DNA of 37,660 nucleotides from assembly GCA_002733495.1 (NCBI GenBank), contig NVVV01000028.1, positions 1 to 37,660 of the forward strand, written 5' to 3'. Shown piece by piece: positions 1 to 7,030 of the stretch. Below the pieces are notes generated by a model. The model did no database searches. It was not told where the DNA came from and saw nothing but the letters and a program-made list of their open reading frames with translations. Position numbers and translations under genes: made by a program. The stretch's first letter is position 1; every line of letters starts with the position of its first letter. This DNA is from Robiginitomaculum sp. (GTDB lineage: Bacteria > Pseudomonadota > Alphaproteobacteria > Caulobacterales > Maricaulaceae).

Positions 1-18
1 ATAATTCTTTTGACGTGA
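1..18 (+). CDS. Possible 3' end of an upstream gene
   Basis: Frame 1 reads five codons and a TGA at 16-18, whose last base is the A of the ATG at 18-20. A TGATG overlap is a common form of translational coupling, so an unseen gene may end here and be cotranscribed with the radical SAM gene. Only five codons are visible, so product and reality are unknown. A second LipS-type radical SAM gene would fit the context, but that is a guess. Confidence 0.3.
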   Translation: MILLT

Positions 19-1232
19 TGGAGCCGCGCGCACCGGCCAAGCCACCAAAAGAAGCGCGCAATGGTGGCCGTGTAAAAGCCGCTGACGTCCGCCCCGAAGG
101 GCTTTATCTGCCCAATAACAACATCCAGACGCCCAATATGGTCTCGCCGGAATATGTGCAGCTTTCGACCGCAGCGGCGATTACGCTGGGCATTATGCCG
201 GGCAATATGCACCGTTGCGGCTGTACCCGCTGCTTGAACATCTTGCTCACTTACCCCGAAGGCTGTCGCGCCAATTGCGCCTATTGCGGCCTGGCTCGCC
301 ACCGCGAGGCCGACCGCGACTATGCCGACCGCAATTTCATTCGTGTAGACTGGCCTAGCGTGCCCATGGCCAAAATTGCCCAAATCGTTGGCGAAGATCC
401 AGACGCCAGTCCGTTTCACCGCATGTGTATCTCCATGATCACCCACCCAGGCTCTGATGAAGACACGGTCAGCATTTTGAAGACCTGGACCAATCATGTG
501 GACCCGGATGCCATACCGATCTCGATCCTTTCCAACCCCACCACGATGGCGCGTCAGGACGTGCAAACCCTGCGCGATATGGGGTCAGACATCTTCACCG
601 TGGCTCTGGATGCCGCCACACCGGAAATTTTTGACCGCACCCGGGGCAAAGGCGTGCAATCGCCCCATAGCTGGAAAAAATATTGGGAAATTCTGATGGA
701 CGCCCGCGATATTTTCGGGACGCAAAAATTTGGTGCACATATCATTGTTGGCATGGGTGAAACCGAATTTGAAATTTTGGAACTGGTGCAACAACTTGTT
801 GACCTTGGCGGGCACAGCCACATGTTTTGTTTCTATCCCGAAAAAGGCTCCCTGATGGACCATTTGCCCGCCACGCCGCGCGATCAATGGAGACGGGTGC
901 AACTGGCCCGCTATATGATTGATTATTATGGGGTTCGCGTTGAGAAGATGAAGTTTGACAGTGAAGGCCGGGTGATTGATTTTGGTCTGGCCCAAGCTGA
1001 ACTGGATAGCGTTATTGATGCGGGCACAGCGTTTCGCACCTCGGGCTGTCCCGGCAAATTTGCCGAAGACATTTCGGCCTGTGACCGCCCTTACGGCGAC
1101 AGCCCACCCTCAGACATTGCCTCTTACCCGTTCCAGCCCGTGGATGTCGATCTTCGCCGCATCCGCTCGCAACTGGATATGCTCAAACCCGGACAGAGTT
1201 ATGAAGAGGGTGATGATCTGGAAGATTATTGA
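18..1232 (+). CDS. LipS-type radical SAM protein (probable non-canonical lipoyl synthase subunit)
   Basis: The protein of about 404 aa carries a radical SAM cluster motif CX3CX2C (Cys83, 87, 90; CRANCAYC). Just before it lies a second cysteine group CXCX2C (Cys67, 69, 72) that could hold an auxiliary Fe-S cluster. Near the C-terminus is a TSGCPG stretch followed by CDRPY, which could supply further ligands. This biotin-synthase-like layout with extra cysteines matches the LipS1/LipS2 proteins, which share the two sulfur insertions made by LipA in other organisms. The lipoate-protein ligase gene immediately downstream supports the reading. I cannot decide between LipS1 and LipS2; another biotin-synthase-like radical SAM enzyme remains possible. 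GTG at 15 is an alternative start. ATG at 18 is preferred for its overlap with a TGA, and the frame stays open to the window edge. Confidence 0.62.
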   Translation: MEPRAPAKPPKEARNGGRVKAADVRPEGLYLPNNNIQTPNMVSPEYVQLSTAAAITLGIMPGNMHRCGCTRCLNILLTYPEGCRANCAYCGLARHREADRDYADRNFIRVDWPSVPMAKIAQIVGEDPDASPFHRMCISMITHPGSDEDTVSILKTWTNHVDPDAIPISILSNPTTMARQDVQTLRDMGSDIFTVALDAATPEIFDRTRGKGVQSPHSWKKYWEILMDARDIFGTQKFGAHIIVGMGETEFEILELVQQLVDLGGHSHMFCFYPEKGSLMDHLPATPRDQWRRVQLARYMIDYYGVRVEKMKFDSEGRVIDFGLAQAELDSVIDAGTAFRTSGCPGKFAEDISACDRPYGDSPPSDIASYPFQPVDVDLRRIRSQLDMLKPGQSYEEGDDLEDY

Positions 1233-1239
1233 ATCTGTC

Positions 1240-1336
1240 GTCATTCCGGCGAAGGCCGGAATCCAGCTTGAATTCTAACGATAACCTGCCCTAAAATTGA
1301 AATGCTGTTCTGGATTCCGGCCTTCGCCGGAATGAC
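1240..1336. repeat. REP-like paired palindrome between lipS-like gene and ligase
   Basis: A 27-nt perfect inverted repeat (1240-1266 and 1310-1336) is separated by 43 nt. Each arm reads GTCATT, a 7-bp hairpin (TTCCGGC, GAAG loop, GCCGGAA), then ATCCAG, so the unit contains two small hairpins inside one large one. It starts 7 nt after the stop of the radical SAM gene and ends 21 nt before the ligase ATG. There is no ORF in the loop, so it is a REP/BIME-type repeat rather than an insertion sequence. A diverged relative lies at 35417-35496. It may attenuate transcription or stabilise the upstream mRNA. Confidence 0.85.
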
Positions 1337-1357
1337 ACTATATTTGTGGAAACACGT

Positions 1358-2431
1358 ATGCCCCAGCCCCCTTTTCGCGTCATTGATACAGGTCTGCGCA
1401 CGGGCCGTGAAAACATTGCCTTCGATGCGGCAATGATCGACGCGCACCGGGCGGGTGAAATCCCGGACACCCTGCGCTTTATCCATTTCAAGCCGGTGGC
1501 CCTGTTGGGGCGGCATCAGGCGCTTGGCCAGGAAGTCAGGCAGGACGAATGCGCCAAGCTGGGCATTGAAATCGGGCGGCGCATCACTGGCGGCGGCGCG
1601 ATTTATCTGGACGAGGGACAACTTGGCTGGGCCTTGGTCATGCACCGCAAAAGCCTCGCCCTTGGCGATCTTGGCAATACCGCCGAAGCTATATGTAAGG
1701 CGGCGGCCCTTGGCCTTTCAAAACTGGGCGTAAAAGCCCGCTTTCGCCCCCGCAATGATATTGAGGTGGAGGGGCGGAAAATATCCGGCACTGGCGGCTT
1801 CTTTGATGGCGATACCCTGATTTATCAGGGCACAGTTCTGGTGGATTTAAACCCGGACACCATGTTTGCCGCCCTTAACGTTGCCAAAGCCAAGGTCGAG
1901 CGTAAAAATCTGGACAGCGCCGCCGATCGCGTGACCTGTCTGCGCGCGCTTCTGGGCGATAGAACACCCAATATGCGAATGATTAAAGACGCGCTGATCT
2001 CCGGCTTTGCCCAAGGCCTTGGCATAGACCCAAGCTGGGGTGAGATCAGTTCAGCCGAAGAGGACCGCGCCAAAACGCTGTACGATGAAGAAATTGGTAC
2101 CGATGATTTTGTTGCTGAAATTGATGATCCGGCGCGTGAAACCGGCGTATTATGTGGAACGTATACGGGGAAAGGCGGAACCATAGAGGCCTTTGTCCGC
2201 CTTGAAGGGGCGCGCAATGAGCGCTTGCGCGAAGTGTTGATTACCGGCGATTTTTTCATCACCCCGCCGCGTATTATTTATGATCTGGAGGCCTCTTTGC
2301 GCCGGGTGGCCCTCACCGATATTGCATCACATATCTCCACTTTTTTTGAGACCGCCAACGTCGGCATGATGAGCGCAATTCCTGATGATTTTGCCCGCGC
2401 CATTCAAAATGCCTGCGAGGTGAAAAAATAA
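1358..2431 (+). CDS. Lipoate-protein ligase, catalytic plus C-terminal accessory domain (sLpl(AB)-like)
   Basis: About 357 aa. The N-terminal catalytic domain has the lipoate/biotin ligase signature RRITGGGA at about residues 74-81 and the motif NDIEVEGRKISGTGG around Lys141, the lysine expected to contact the acyl-adenylate. From about residue 240 a second domain resembles the LplB/C-terminal accessory domain, making a fused A+B enzyme. Such ligases attach octanoate or lipoate to E2/GcvH domains or to lipoate-binding proteins. Next to a LipS-type radical SAM protein, a role in loading octanoate ahead of sulfur insertion is the natural inference. ATG 1358 was chosen because it has GGA nine bases upstream; GTG 1346 in the same frame is the alternative and would add four residues. 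It is the second gene of a likely operon interrupted by the REP-like element. Confidence 0.8.
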   Translation: MPQPPFRVIDTGLRTGRENIAFDAAMIDAHRAGEIPDTLRFIHFKPVALLGRHQALGQEVRQDECAKLGIEIGRRITGGGAIYLDEGQLGWALVMHRKSLALGDLGNTAEAICKAAALGLSKLGVKARFRPRNDIEVEGRKISGTGGFFDGDTLIYQGTVLVDLNPDTMFAALNVAKAKVERKNLDSAADRVTCLRALLGDRTPNMRMIKDALISGFAQGLGIDPSWGEISSAEEDRAKTLYDEEIGTDDFVAEIDDPARETGVLCGTYTGKGGTIEAFVRLEGARNERLREVLITGDFFITPPRIIYDLEASLRRVALTDIASHISTFFETANVGMMSAIPDDFARAIQNACEVKK

Positions 2432-2510
2432 CGCATCACAATTGCGTTGCCCCCTGCACAAGACGTTCACTCTTGGTTAGAGTGCGCGCGCATTAAATGA
2501 GGGTTATGAT

Positions 2511-3740
2511 ATGCGCTTGCTGGCCACACTATTGAACAAGCTGATCTCCACGGGCACTTTACGTGTTGTGGATCATCAAGGGAAACTGCACACCTTTGCA
2601 GGCACACCGACAGAACCTGTTGTCACCATCCAGATCCATGACCCTAAACTTTATACGCGTATGGTATTCAAACCCGACATTGCCGCTGCCGAGGCCTATA
2701 TGGACGGCACGCTGACCTTTGAGGACGGCGCCAATCTTCTTGATTTTCTAAGCCTGATGGTGATGAACACCAAAAATATGACCAAGCACCCGGTGCAAAA
2801 TCTGGTCCGGCGGGTGCGTAAGTCCTTGAAGCGGATGCACGAATTTAACCCCATTGCCAAATCGCGCGAAAATGCTTCGCACCATTATGATCTGACCGAA
2901 GACCTGTATCGCATGTTTCTGGACGAAGACATGCAATATTCCTGTGGGTATTTTATCAACCCTGAAAAAGATACACTGGAAGAAGCGCAAATTGCCAAAA
3001 AGCGCCGCATTGCCGCCAAGCTGGATTTAAAAGACGGCATGAACGTGCTGGACATTGGCTGCGGCTGGGGCGGCATGGGCCTGTATCTGGCGCAGATTGC
3101 CGACGTGAAAGTCACCGGCATTGCCCTGGCCAAAGAGCAATTGCGCGTTGCCAATGCCCGCGCCGAAGAGATGAAACTGACCGATCGCGTCAGCTTTAAA
3201 TATCAGGACTATCGCGAAGTCACGCAAAAATACGACCGCATTGTCTCGGTGGGCATGATCGAACATGTGGGTGCGCAACATCTGGATGAATATTTCCGCT
3301 CAGTCCAGCACCTGCTGAAACCCGGCGGACGGGCGGTTATCCACTCCATCGGGCGGCAAAACCCGCCGGGGGCCACCAATGCATTTATTCGCAAATACAT
3401 CTTCCCGGGTGGCTATTCACCATCCATCTCCGAAGCCTTTGCCTCGGTCGAGCGTGTGGGCCTGTGGGTTGATGATTGCGAAGTCTGGCGTCTGCATTAT
3501 CATTACACCATCATGCACTGGCGGAAACGCTTTCTGGCCCATTGGGATGAGGCGCGCGCGCTTTATGATGAGCGGTTTTGTCGCATGTGGGAGTTCTACC
3601 TGACCGGGGTTGCCTTGGGCTTTAAATACGGCACCAACATGAATTTTCATCTTATATTATCGCACCTTAGGGATGACGTGCCGATCACCCGCGATTTTAT
3701 TGGTAAAAACGAGCGCGCATTGAAAAAACGTGGGCTTTAG
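2511..3740 (+). CDS. cfa: Cyclopropane-fatty-acyl-phospholipid synthase
   Basis: This 409-aa protein adds a methylene from S-adenosylmethionine across the double bond of membrane phospholipid acyl chains. The SAM-binding glycine loop VLDIGCGWGG is at residues 179-188. The family stretch SHHYDLTEDLYRMFLDEDMQ lies at about 123-142, and SVGMIEHVG near 246 is the usual acidic motif of the methyltransferase core. The length matches family members with an N-terminal lipid-binding domain. The ATG at 2511 follows a GAGGG about seven bases upstream. The gene starts 79 nt after the ligase and could be read with it or from its own promoter; no clear promoter was found in the gap. Confidence 0.92.
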   Translation: MRLLATLLNKLISTGTLRVVDHQGKLHTFAGTPTEPVVTIQIHDPKLYTRMVFKPDIAAAEAYMDGTLTFEDGANLLDFLSLMVMNTKNMTKHPVQNLVRRVRKSLKRMHEFNPIAKSRENASHHYDLTEDLYRMFLDEDMQYSCGYFINPEKDTLEEAQIAKKRRIAAKLDLKDGMNVLDIGCGWGGMGLYLAQIADVKVTGIALAKEQLRVANARAEEMKLTDRVSFKYQDYREVTQKYDRIVSVGMIEHVGAQHLDEYFRSVQHLLKPGGRAVIHSIGRQNPPGATNAFIRKYIFPGGYSPSISEAFASVERVGLWVDDCEVWRLHYHYTIMHWRKRFLAHWDEARALYDERFCRMWEFYLTGVALGFKYGTNMNFHLILSHLRDDVPITRDFIGKNERALKKRGL

Positions 3741-3748
3741 GCTATAAT
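3720..3748 (+). promoter_or_regulatory. Near-consensus sigma70-type promoter for the OmpA-family gene
   Basis: TTGAAA at 3720-3725, a 17-nt spacer and a perfect TATAAT at 3743-3748 overlap the end and stop codon of cfa. A start near 3755 would leave a leader of about 18 nt before the ATG at 3773. It is the best promoter match seen in the window. Confidence 0.72.
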
Positions 3749-3772
3749 ACATGTGCAGTGTTGGGGAACATC

Positions 3773-4720
3773 ATGCGCATATTATACCGCTTTATCGTCG
3801 GATTTACTCTTTTTATTGCCGGGCCTGCTTTGGCACAGGACACGCTTTCTGCGTTCAAGGGTAGCACGTTGGTCGGGCAATACATGGCCGAATTTCAGAC
3901 GGAATACGTCGCCACGGGAAATTCTGATAATGGCGATATAATCGCTATTGAAGGAACTTTAGAAAGCAGGATTTTGCGAAAACCGGCTGAGAAAACCGGC
4001 CTGGAAGTTTATCGTAGTTATCAACATGAATTACGGGCAGCAGGTTTTGAAATCATTGCGGCGCGCGAGAAAGGCAAAAATCAGGTCACACGCACGGTGC
4101 GCGATTTGTCAAAACCAGATAAAAACGCCTTTCGTTATCGTCAATACACGCTGAACAACCAACCCGTTCCCAACACCAATCAAGGGGCCGTTGGTACGTT
4201 CACCGACTATTATCTGGCCGCAAAAAAACAAGACGGTGATGCCCAGACCTATCTGGTGGTCATGATTGGCCGCACTAAGGATCTCTATATCATTGATACC
4301 CTGCATCTGGCCGCCATGGAGAGTGGCACGGTGACGCTAGACCTTGATGCCCTGCGTGCCGCCATTGCCGCCGAGGGCAAAGCCACCGTTTACGACATTT
4401 ATTTTGACACAGGCAGTGCCGTTCTCAAACCAGAATCGCAATCCGCCCTGAGCGTCATTGCCAGCTATTTGAAAGAAGAACTGGGCCAGAATTTCTATAT
4501 TGTCGGCCATACGGATGATACAGGCGGCTATGATTATAACATGACCTTGTCGCGCAACCGTGCCGCCGCTGTGGTGCAATCCTTGATCAATACGCATGGC
4601 ATTGCACAAAGGCGTCTGAATCCCGTCGGCGTTGGGCCGTTAAGCCCGCTGGCCAGCAATAGTAATGAGGCCAGCCGTTCCAAAAATCGTCGTGTCGAAA
4701 TTGTCCTGCGCTTGAAGTAA
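3773..4720 (+). CDS. OmpA-family envelope protein with DUF4892-like N-terminal domain
   Basis: About 315 aa. A signal peptide occupies residues 1-22, with likely cleavage after ALA (FIAGPALAQD). The middle of the protein (KGSTLVGQYMAEFQTEY, LEVYRSYQHELRAAGFEI) resembles the DUF4892 domain found in front of OmpA domains. The C-terminal third is an OmpA/MotB peptidoglycan-binding domain, with FDTGSAVLKPES, VGHTDDTGG and LSRNRAAAVVQSL followed by RSKNRRVEI. The protein probably sits in the periplasm or outer membrane and binds peptidoglycan. ATG 3773 has GGGGA six bases upstream and leads straight into the signal peptide; an upstream GTG at 3758 lies too close to the predicted transcription start. 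The role of the N-terminal domain is unknown. Confidence 0.85.
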   Translation: MRILYRFIVGFTLFIAGPALAQDTLSAFKGSTLVGQYMAEFQTEYVATGNSDNGDIIAIEGTLESRILRKPAEKTGLEVYRSYQHELRAAGFEIIAAREKGKNQVTRTVRDLSKPDKNAFRYRQYTLNNQPVPNTNQGAVGTFTDYYLAAKKQDGDAQTYLVVMIGRTKDLYIIDTLHLAAMESGTVTLDLDALRAAIAAEGKATVYDIYFDTGSAVLKPESQSALSVIASYLKEELGQNFYIVGHTDDTGGYDYNMTLSRNRAAAVVQSLINTHGIAQRRLNPVGVGPLSPLASNSNEASRSKNRRVEIVLRLK

Positions 4721-4735
4721 GGGCATTATTTCAAG
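4711..4735. terminator. Hairpin formed by the two convergent stop regions (OmpA / HDAC)
   Basis: CTTGAAGTAA (4711-4720) and TTATTTCAAG (4726-4735) form a 10-bp stem with one G-U pair and a five-base loop. The left arm encodes the last residues and stop of the OmpA gene, and the right arm, read on the minus strand, encodes the last Leu-Lys-stop of the deacetylase gene. The symmetric position suggests a shared bidirectional terminator. There is no long T-run, so intrinsic termination is uncertain. Confidence 0.5.
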
Positions 4736-5841
4736 AGTGCAGCCACGCCCGCTTTAACGCTTTCGCGCACATCGCCTGTGTTGGGCGCGTCTCGTAACGT
4801 GCTGATCCACTTAGGCTCAATTTCGTCTTCGTCGATAAGGTCACAATCCAGCGTTCGCATCATCTCCTGCGCCGCCTCTGGCAATATGGCGGGTAATTCA
4901 CGGCTACTTAATACACCCCAAAGGCCCGCCCAGCACCGCGCCACGGTCCAGGGGTTATAACCCCCACCGCCAAGCACAACCGCCGCAGGGGAAAGCGCCA
5001 CAAGCTGCTCCACTGTGCGCCAAAGCGCGCCATTGCTCAAATCCATGCCCGAAAGCGGATCACCAGCAAGGGCATCGGCCCCGCACGTAATCACCACGGC
5101 TTCTGGTTTAAACTTTGCCGCCAAAGGCAAAACGACCTCGCCCATAACAAAGGCCAGCTCGCTGTCATGAAAACCCTTGGGCACAGGCAAATTACGGGCG
5201 TAGCCGCCGGCCCCCCGGTCATCAAGCGCCCCGGAATGCGGCCAGCGTTTTTCCTCATGCAGAGACATGGTCATCACACGGGCGTCAGTCTCAAAGGCGT
5301 CTTGCACCCCATCGCCATGATGCGCATCAAGGTCCACATAAAGTACGCGCGCCGCCCCGCCATCCAGCAAGGTGAGAATGGCAAAAACCGGGTCGTTGAA
5401 ATAACAAAACCCGCTTGCCCGGTCTGGCCTGCCATGATGGGTGCCACCAGAGGGGTGATAGGCAATCTGTCCCTTCAGTGCGCATTCTGCTGCCAGAATT
5501 GAGCCGCCGACGGTCGTGGCTGCGCGTTCATATAGACCCGGAAATATTGGGTTTTCCATCGTACCTATATGATAGTTTTCACGCACATCGCGGCTGACTT
5601 TTCCCGCATCACAGGCGCTTTTAAAGGCGCTCAGATAATCTGGATGATGAAAGCGCAACAGGGTTTGTTCGCTGGCCATGCCAGTCTGGCAAAGATCATC
5701 TTCTGGCATCCATCCCAGCATTTCGCAAAGGTCCAGCATGGCGCTCTGGCGGGGAATGGCCAGCGGATGGTTATGGCCCCAGGCCGGGCGACGATAGACT
5801 TGGCTGGTGATAAACACCGCTTGGCGGGCCGAAATACTCAT
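4726..5841 (-). CDS. Histone-deacetylase-family hydrolase (AcuC-like)
   Basis: This 371-aa protein belongs to the arginase/deacetylase fold, zinc enzymes that remove acyl groups from lysines or small amines. It has the tandem histidines GGTHHGRPD (135-136), the zinc ligands DLDAHHGDG (Asp172, His174), a third Asp at GADAL (256) and the catalytic tyrosine in [14 protein letters not shown] (295), so it looks active. The closest named family is acetoin-utilisation AcuC, but no acetoin genes are nearby, so the substrate is unknown. Its ATG overlaps the prfB stop as ATGA, and a GAGGG lies just upstream within prfB. This suggests translational coupling as the last gene of the amiC-mrcA-prfB run. 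Confidence 0.88.
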   Translation of the reverse strand: MSISARQAVFITSQVYRRPAWGHNHPLAIPRQSAMLDLCEMLGWMPEDDLCQTGMASEQTLLRFHHPDYLSAFKSACDAGKVSRDVRENYHIGTMENPIFPGLYERAATTVGGSILAAECALKGQIAYHPSGGTHHGRPDRASGFCYFNDPVFAILTLLDGGAARVLYVDLDAHHGDGVQDAFETDARVMTMSLHEEKRWPHSGALDDRGAGGYARNLPVPKGFHDSELAFVMGEVVLPLAAKFKPEAVVITCGADALAGDPLSGMDLSNGALWRTVEQLVALSPAAVVLGGGGYNPWTVARCWAGLWGVLSSRELPAILPEAAQEMMRTLDCDLIDEDEIEPKWISTLRDAPNTGDVRESVKAGVAALLK

Positions 5842-6960
5842 CCCTCTTCTTTATTCTCATCCCCGCCAACACGCTGAGATAGCGAAGCGGCCATAAAGGC
5901 ATCCAGATCACCATCCAGAACCGCGCCGGTGTTCGAGGTTTCCACATTGGTGCGCAGATCCTTGACCATCTGATAGGGCTGCAACACATAGGAACGAATT
6001 TGATGCCCCCAGCCGATTTCAGACTTGGAATCAGCTTCGGCCTGCGCATCAGCTTCACGGATTTCCAGCTCGCGCTCGTAAAGACGGGCCCGCAGCATAT
6101 CCCAAGCAGTTGAGCGGTTTTTATGTTGCGAGCGATCATTCTGGCACTGCACCACAATGCCCGTAGGAATGTGGGTCAAGCGTACGGCGCTATCGGTTTT
6201 ATTAATGTGCTGACCACCGGCACCGCTGGCCCGGTAGGTATCGGTGCGCACGTCCTTGTCTTCAATTTCAATATCTATGGTGTCATCCACCAGAGGATAC
6301 ACCCAAACGGAGGCAAAGCTGGTATGGCGACGCGCGCTGGAATCATAGGGCGAGATACGTACCAGACGATGCACACCGGATTCGGTCTTGGACCAGCCAA
6401 AGGCATTCTCGCCCTTGATCAGCATGGTGGTTGATTTAATGCCTGCTTCTTCGCCGGCCTGTTCTTCGATCAGCTCGACCTTATAGCCGCGTGAGCTAGC
6501 CCAGCGCATATACATGCGTTGCAACATCGAGGCCCAGTCCTGACTTTCCGTGCCCCCGGCCCCGGCGTGAATTTCGATAAAGGCATCATTGCTATCGGCC
6601 TCGCCCGAAAGCAATGCCTCCAGCTCTGCCGCGCGCGAGCGCTTTGCCAGATCATCAAAGGAGGAAGCGACCTCGGCTTCAAGGTCTTCATCACCCTCTT
6701 CTTCGGCCATTTGCGCCAGTTCAATGCCATCTTCCAGATCGCCTTGAATACCTAAAACGTCTTCCATTGCCTTTTCCAGGCGGTTGCGTTCCCGCATCAG
6801 CTTTTGCGCGGCGGTTGGGCTATCCCAAAACCCCGGCGCCTCGGCACGAGCGTTTAGCTCATCAAGACGTTTTTGGGCATTATCCCAGTCAAAGACGCCT
6901 CCTCAGCAGCTCAATCGACTGCTTGATATTATCCGCATGGGTTTGCAATTCGGCGCGCAT
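5838..6960 (-). CDS. prfB: Peptide chain release factor 2 (programmed +1 frameshift)
   Basis: RF2 reads UAA and UGA stop codons and triggers peptide release. The ORF starts at ATG 6960, runs 23 codons to an in-frame TGA at 6891-6889, and continues in the +1 frame at Asp (GAC 6890-6888) to a stop at 5838, giving about 373 aa. The second part holds the catalytic [18 protein letters not shown] and the codon-recognition region [17 protein letters not shown], with SPY where E. coli has SPF, a change I recall from related bacteria. Calling the gene from ATG 6797 would miss the N-terminal helical domain. The TGA is the autoregulatory frameshift and not a mutation. The gene lies downstream of mrcA with a 70-nt gap and overlaps the deacetylase gene by 4 nt. 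Confidence 0.93.
6889..6903 (-). promoter_or_regulatory. prfB: RF2 programmed +1 frameshift site
   Basis: Read on the minus strand, AGGAGG (6903-6898) is followed by CGT and then the slippery CTT-TGA-C (6894-6888). The Shine-Dalgarno-like element sits three bases before CTT, the same spacing as in the E. coli prfB signal, and the in-frame stop is UGA, which RF2 itself reads. Low RF2 would favour the shift and restore synthesis. Confidence 0.93.
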
Positions 6961-7030
6961 GATTTTCTGTCCGTGACGTGTTCTGAATCGAAAGCGTGAA
7001 AGGTCTTCTGGATTTAGCGGCAGGGCACAG

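Noticed and set aside
1240-1336. Terminal inverted repeats of a small insertion sequence or MITE
   Set aside because: Only 43 nt separate the arms, no target-site duplication was seen, and each arm is itself a hairpin, which fits a REP/BIME-type repeat better.
6889-6891. In-frame TGA in prfB as a nonsense mutation or pseudogene
   Set aside because: It is flanked by AGGAGG, the correct three-base spacer and CTT-TGA-C, which is the known RF2 programmed frameshift.
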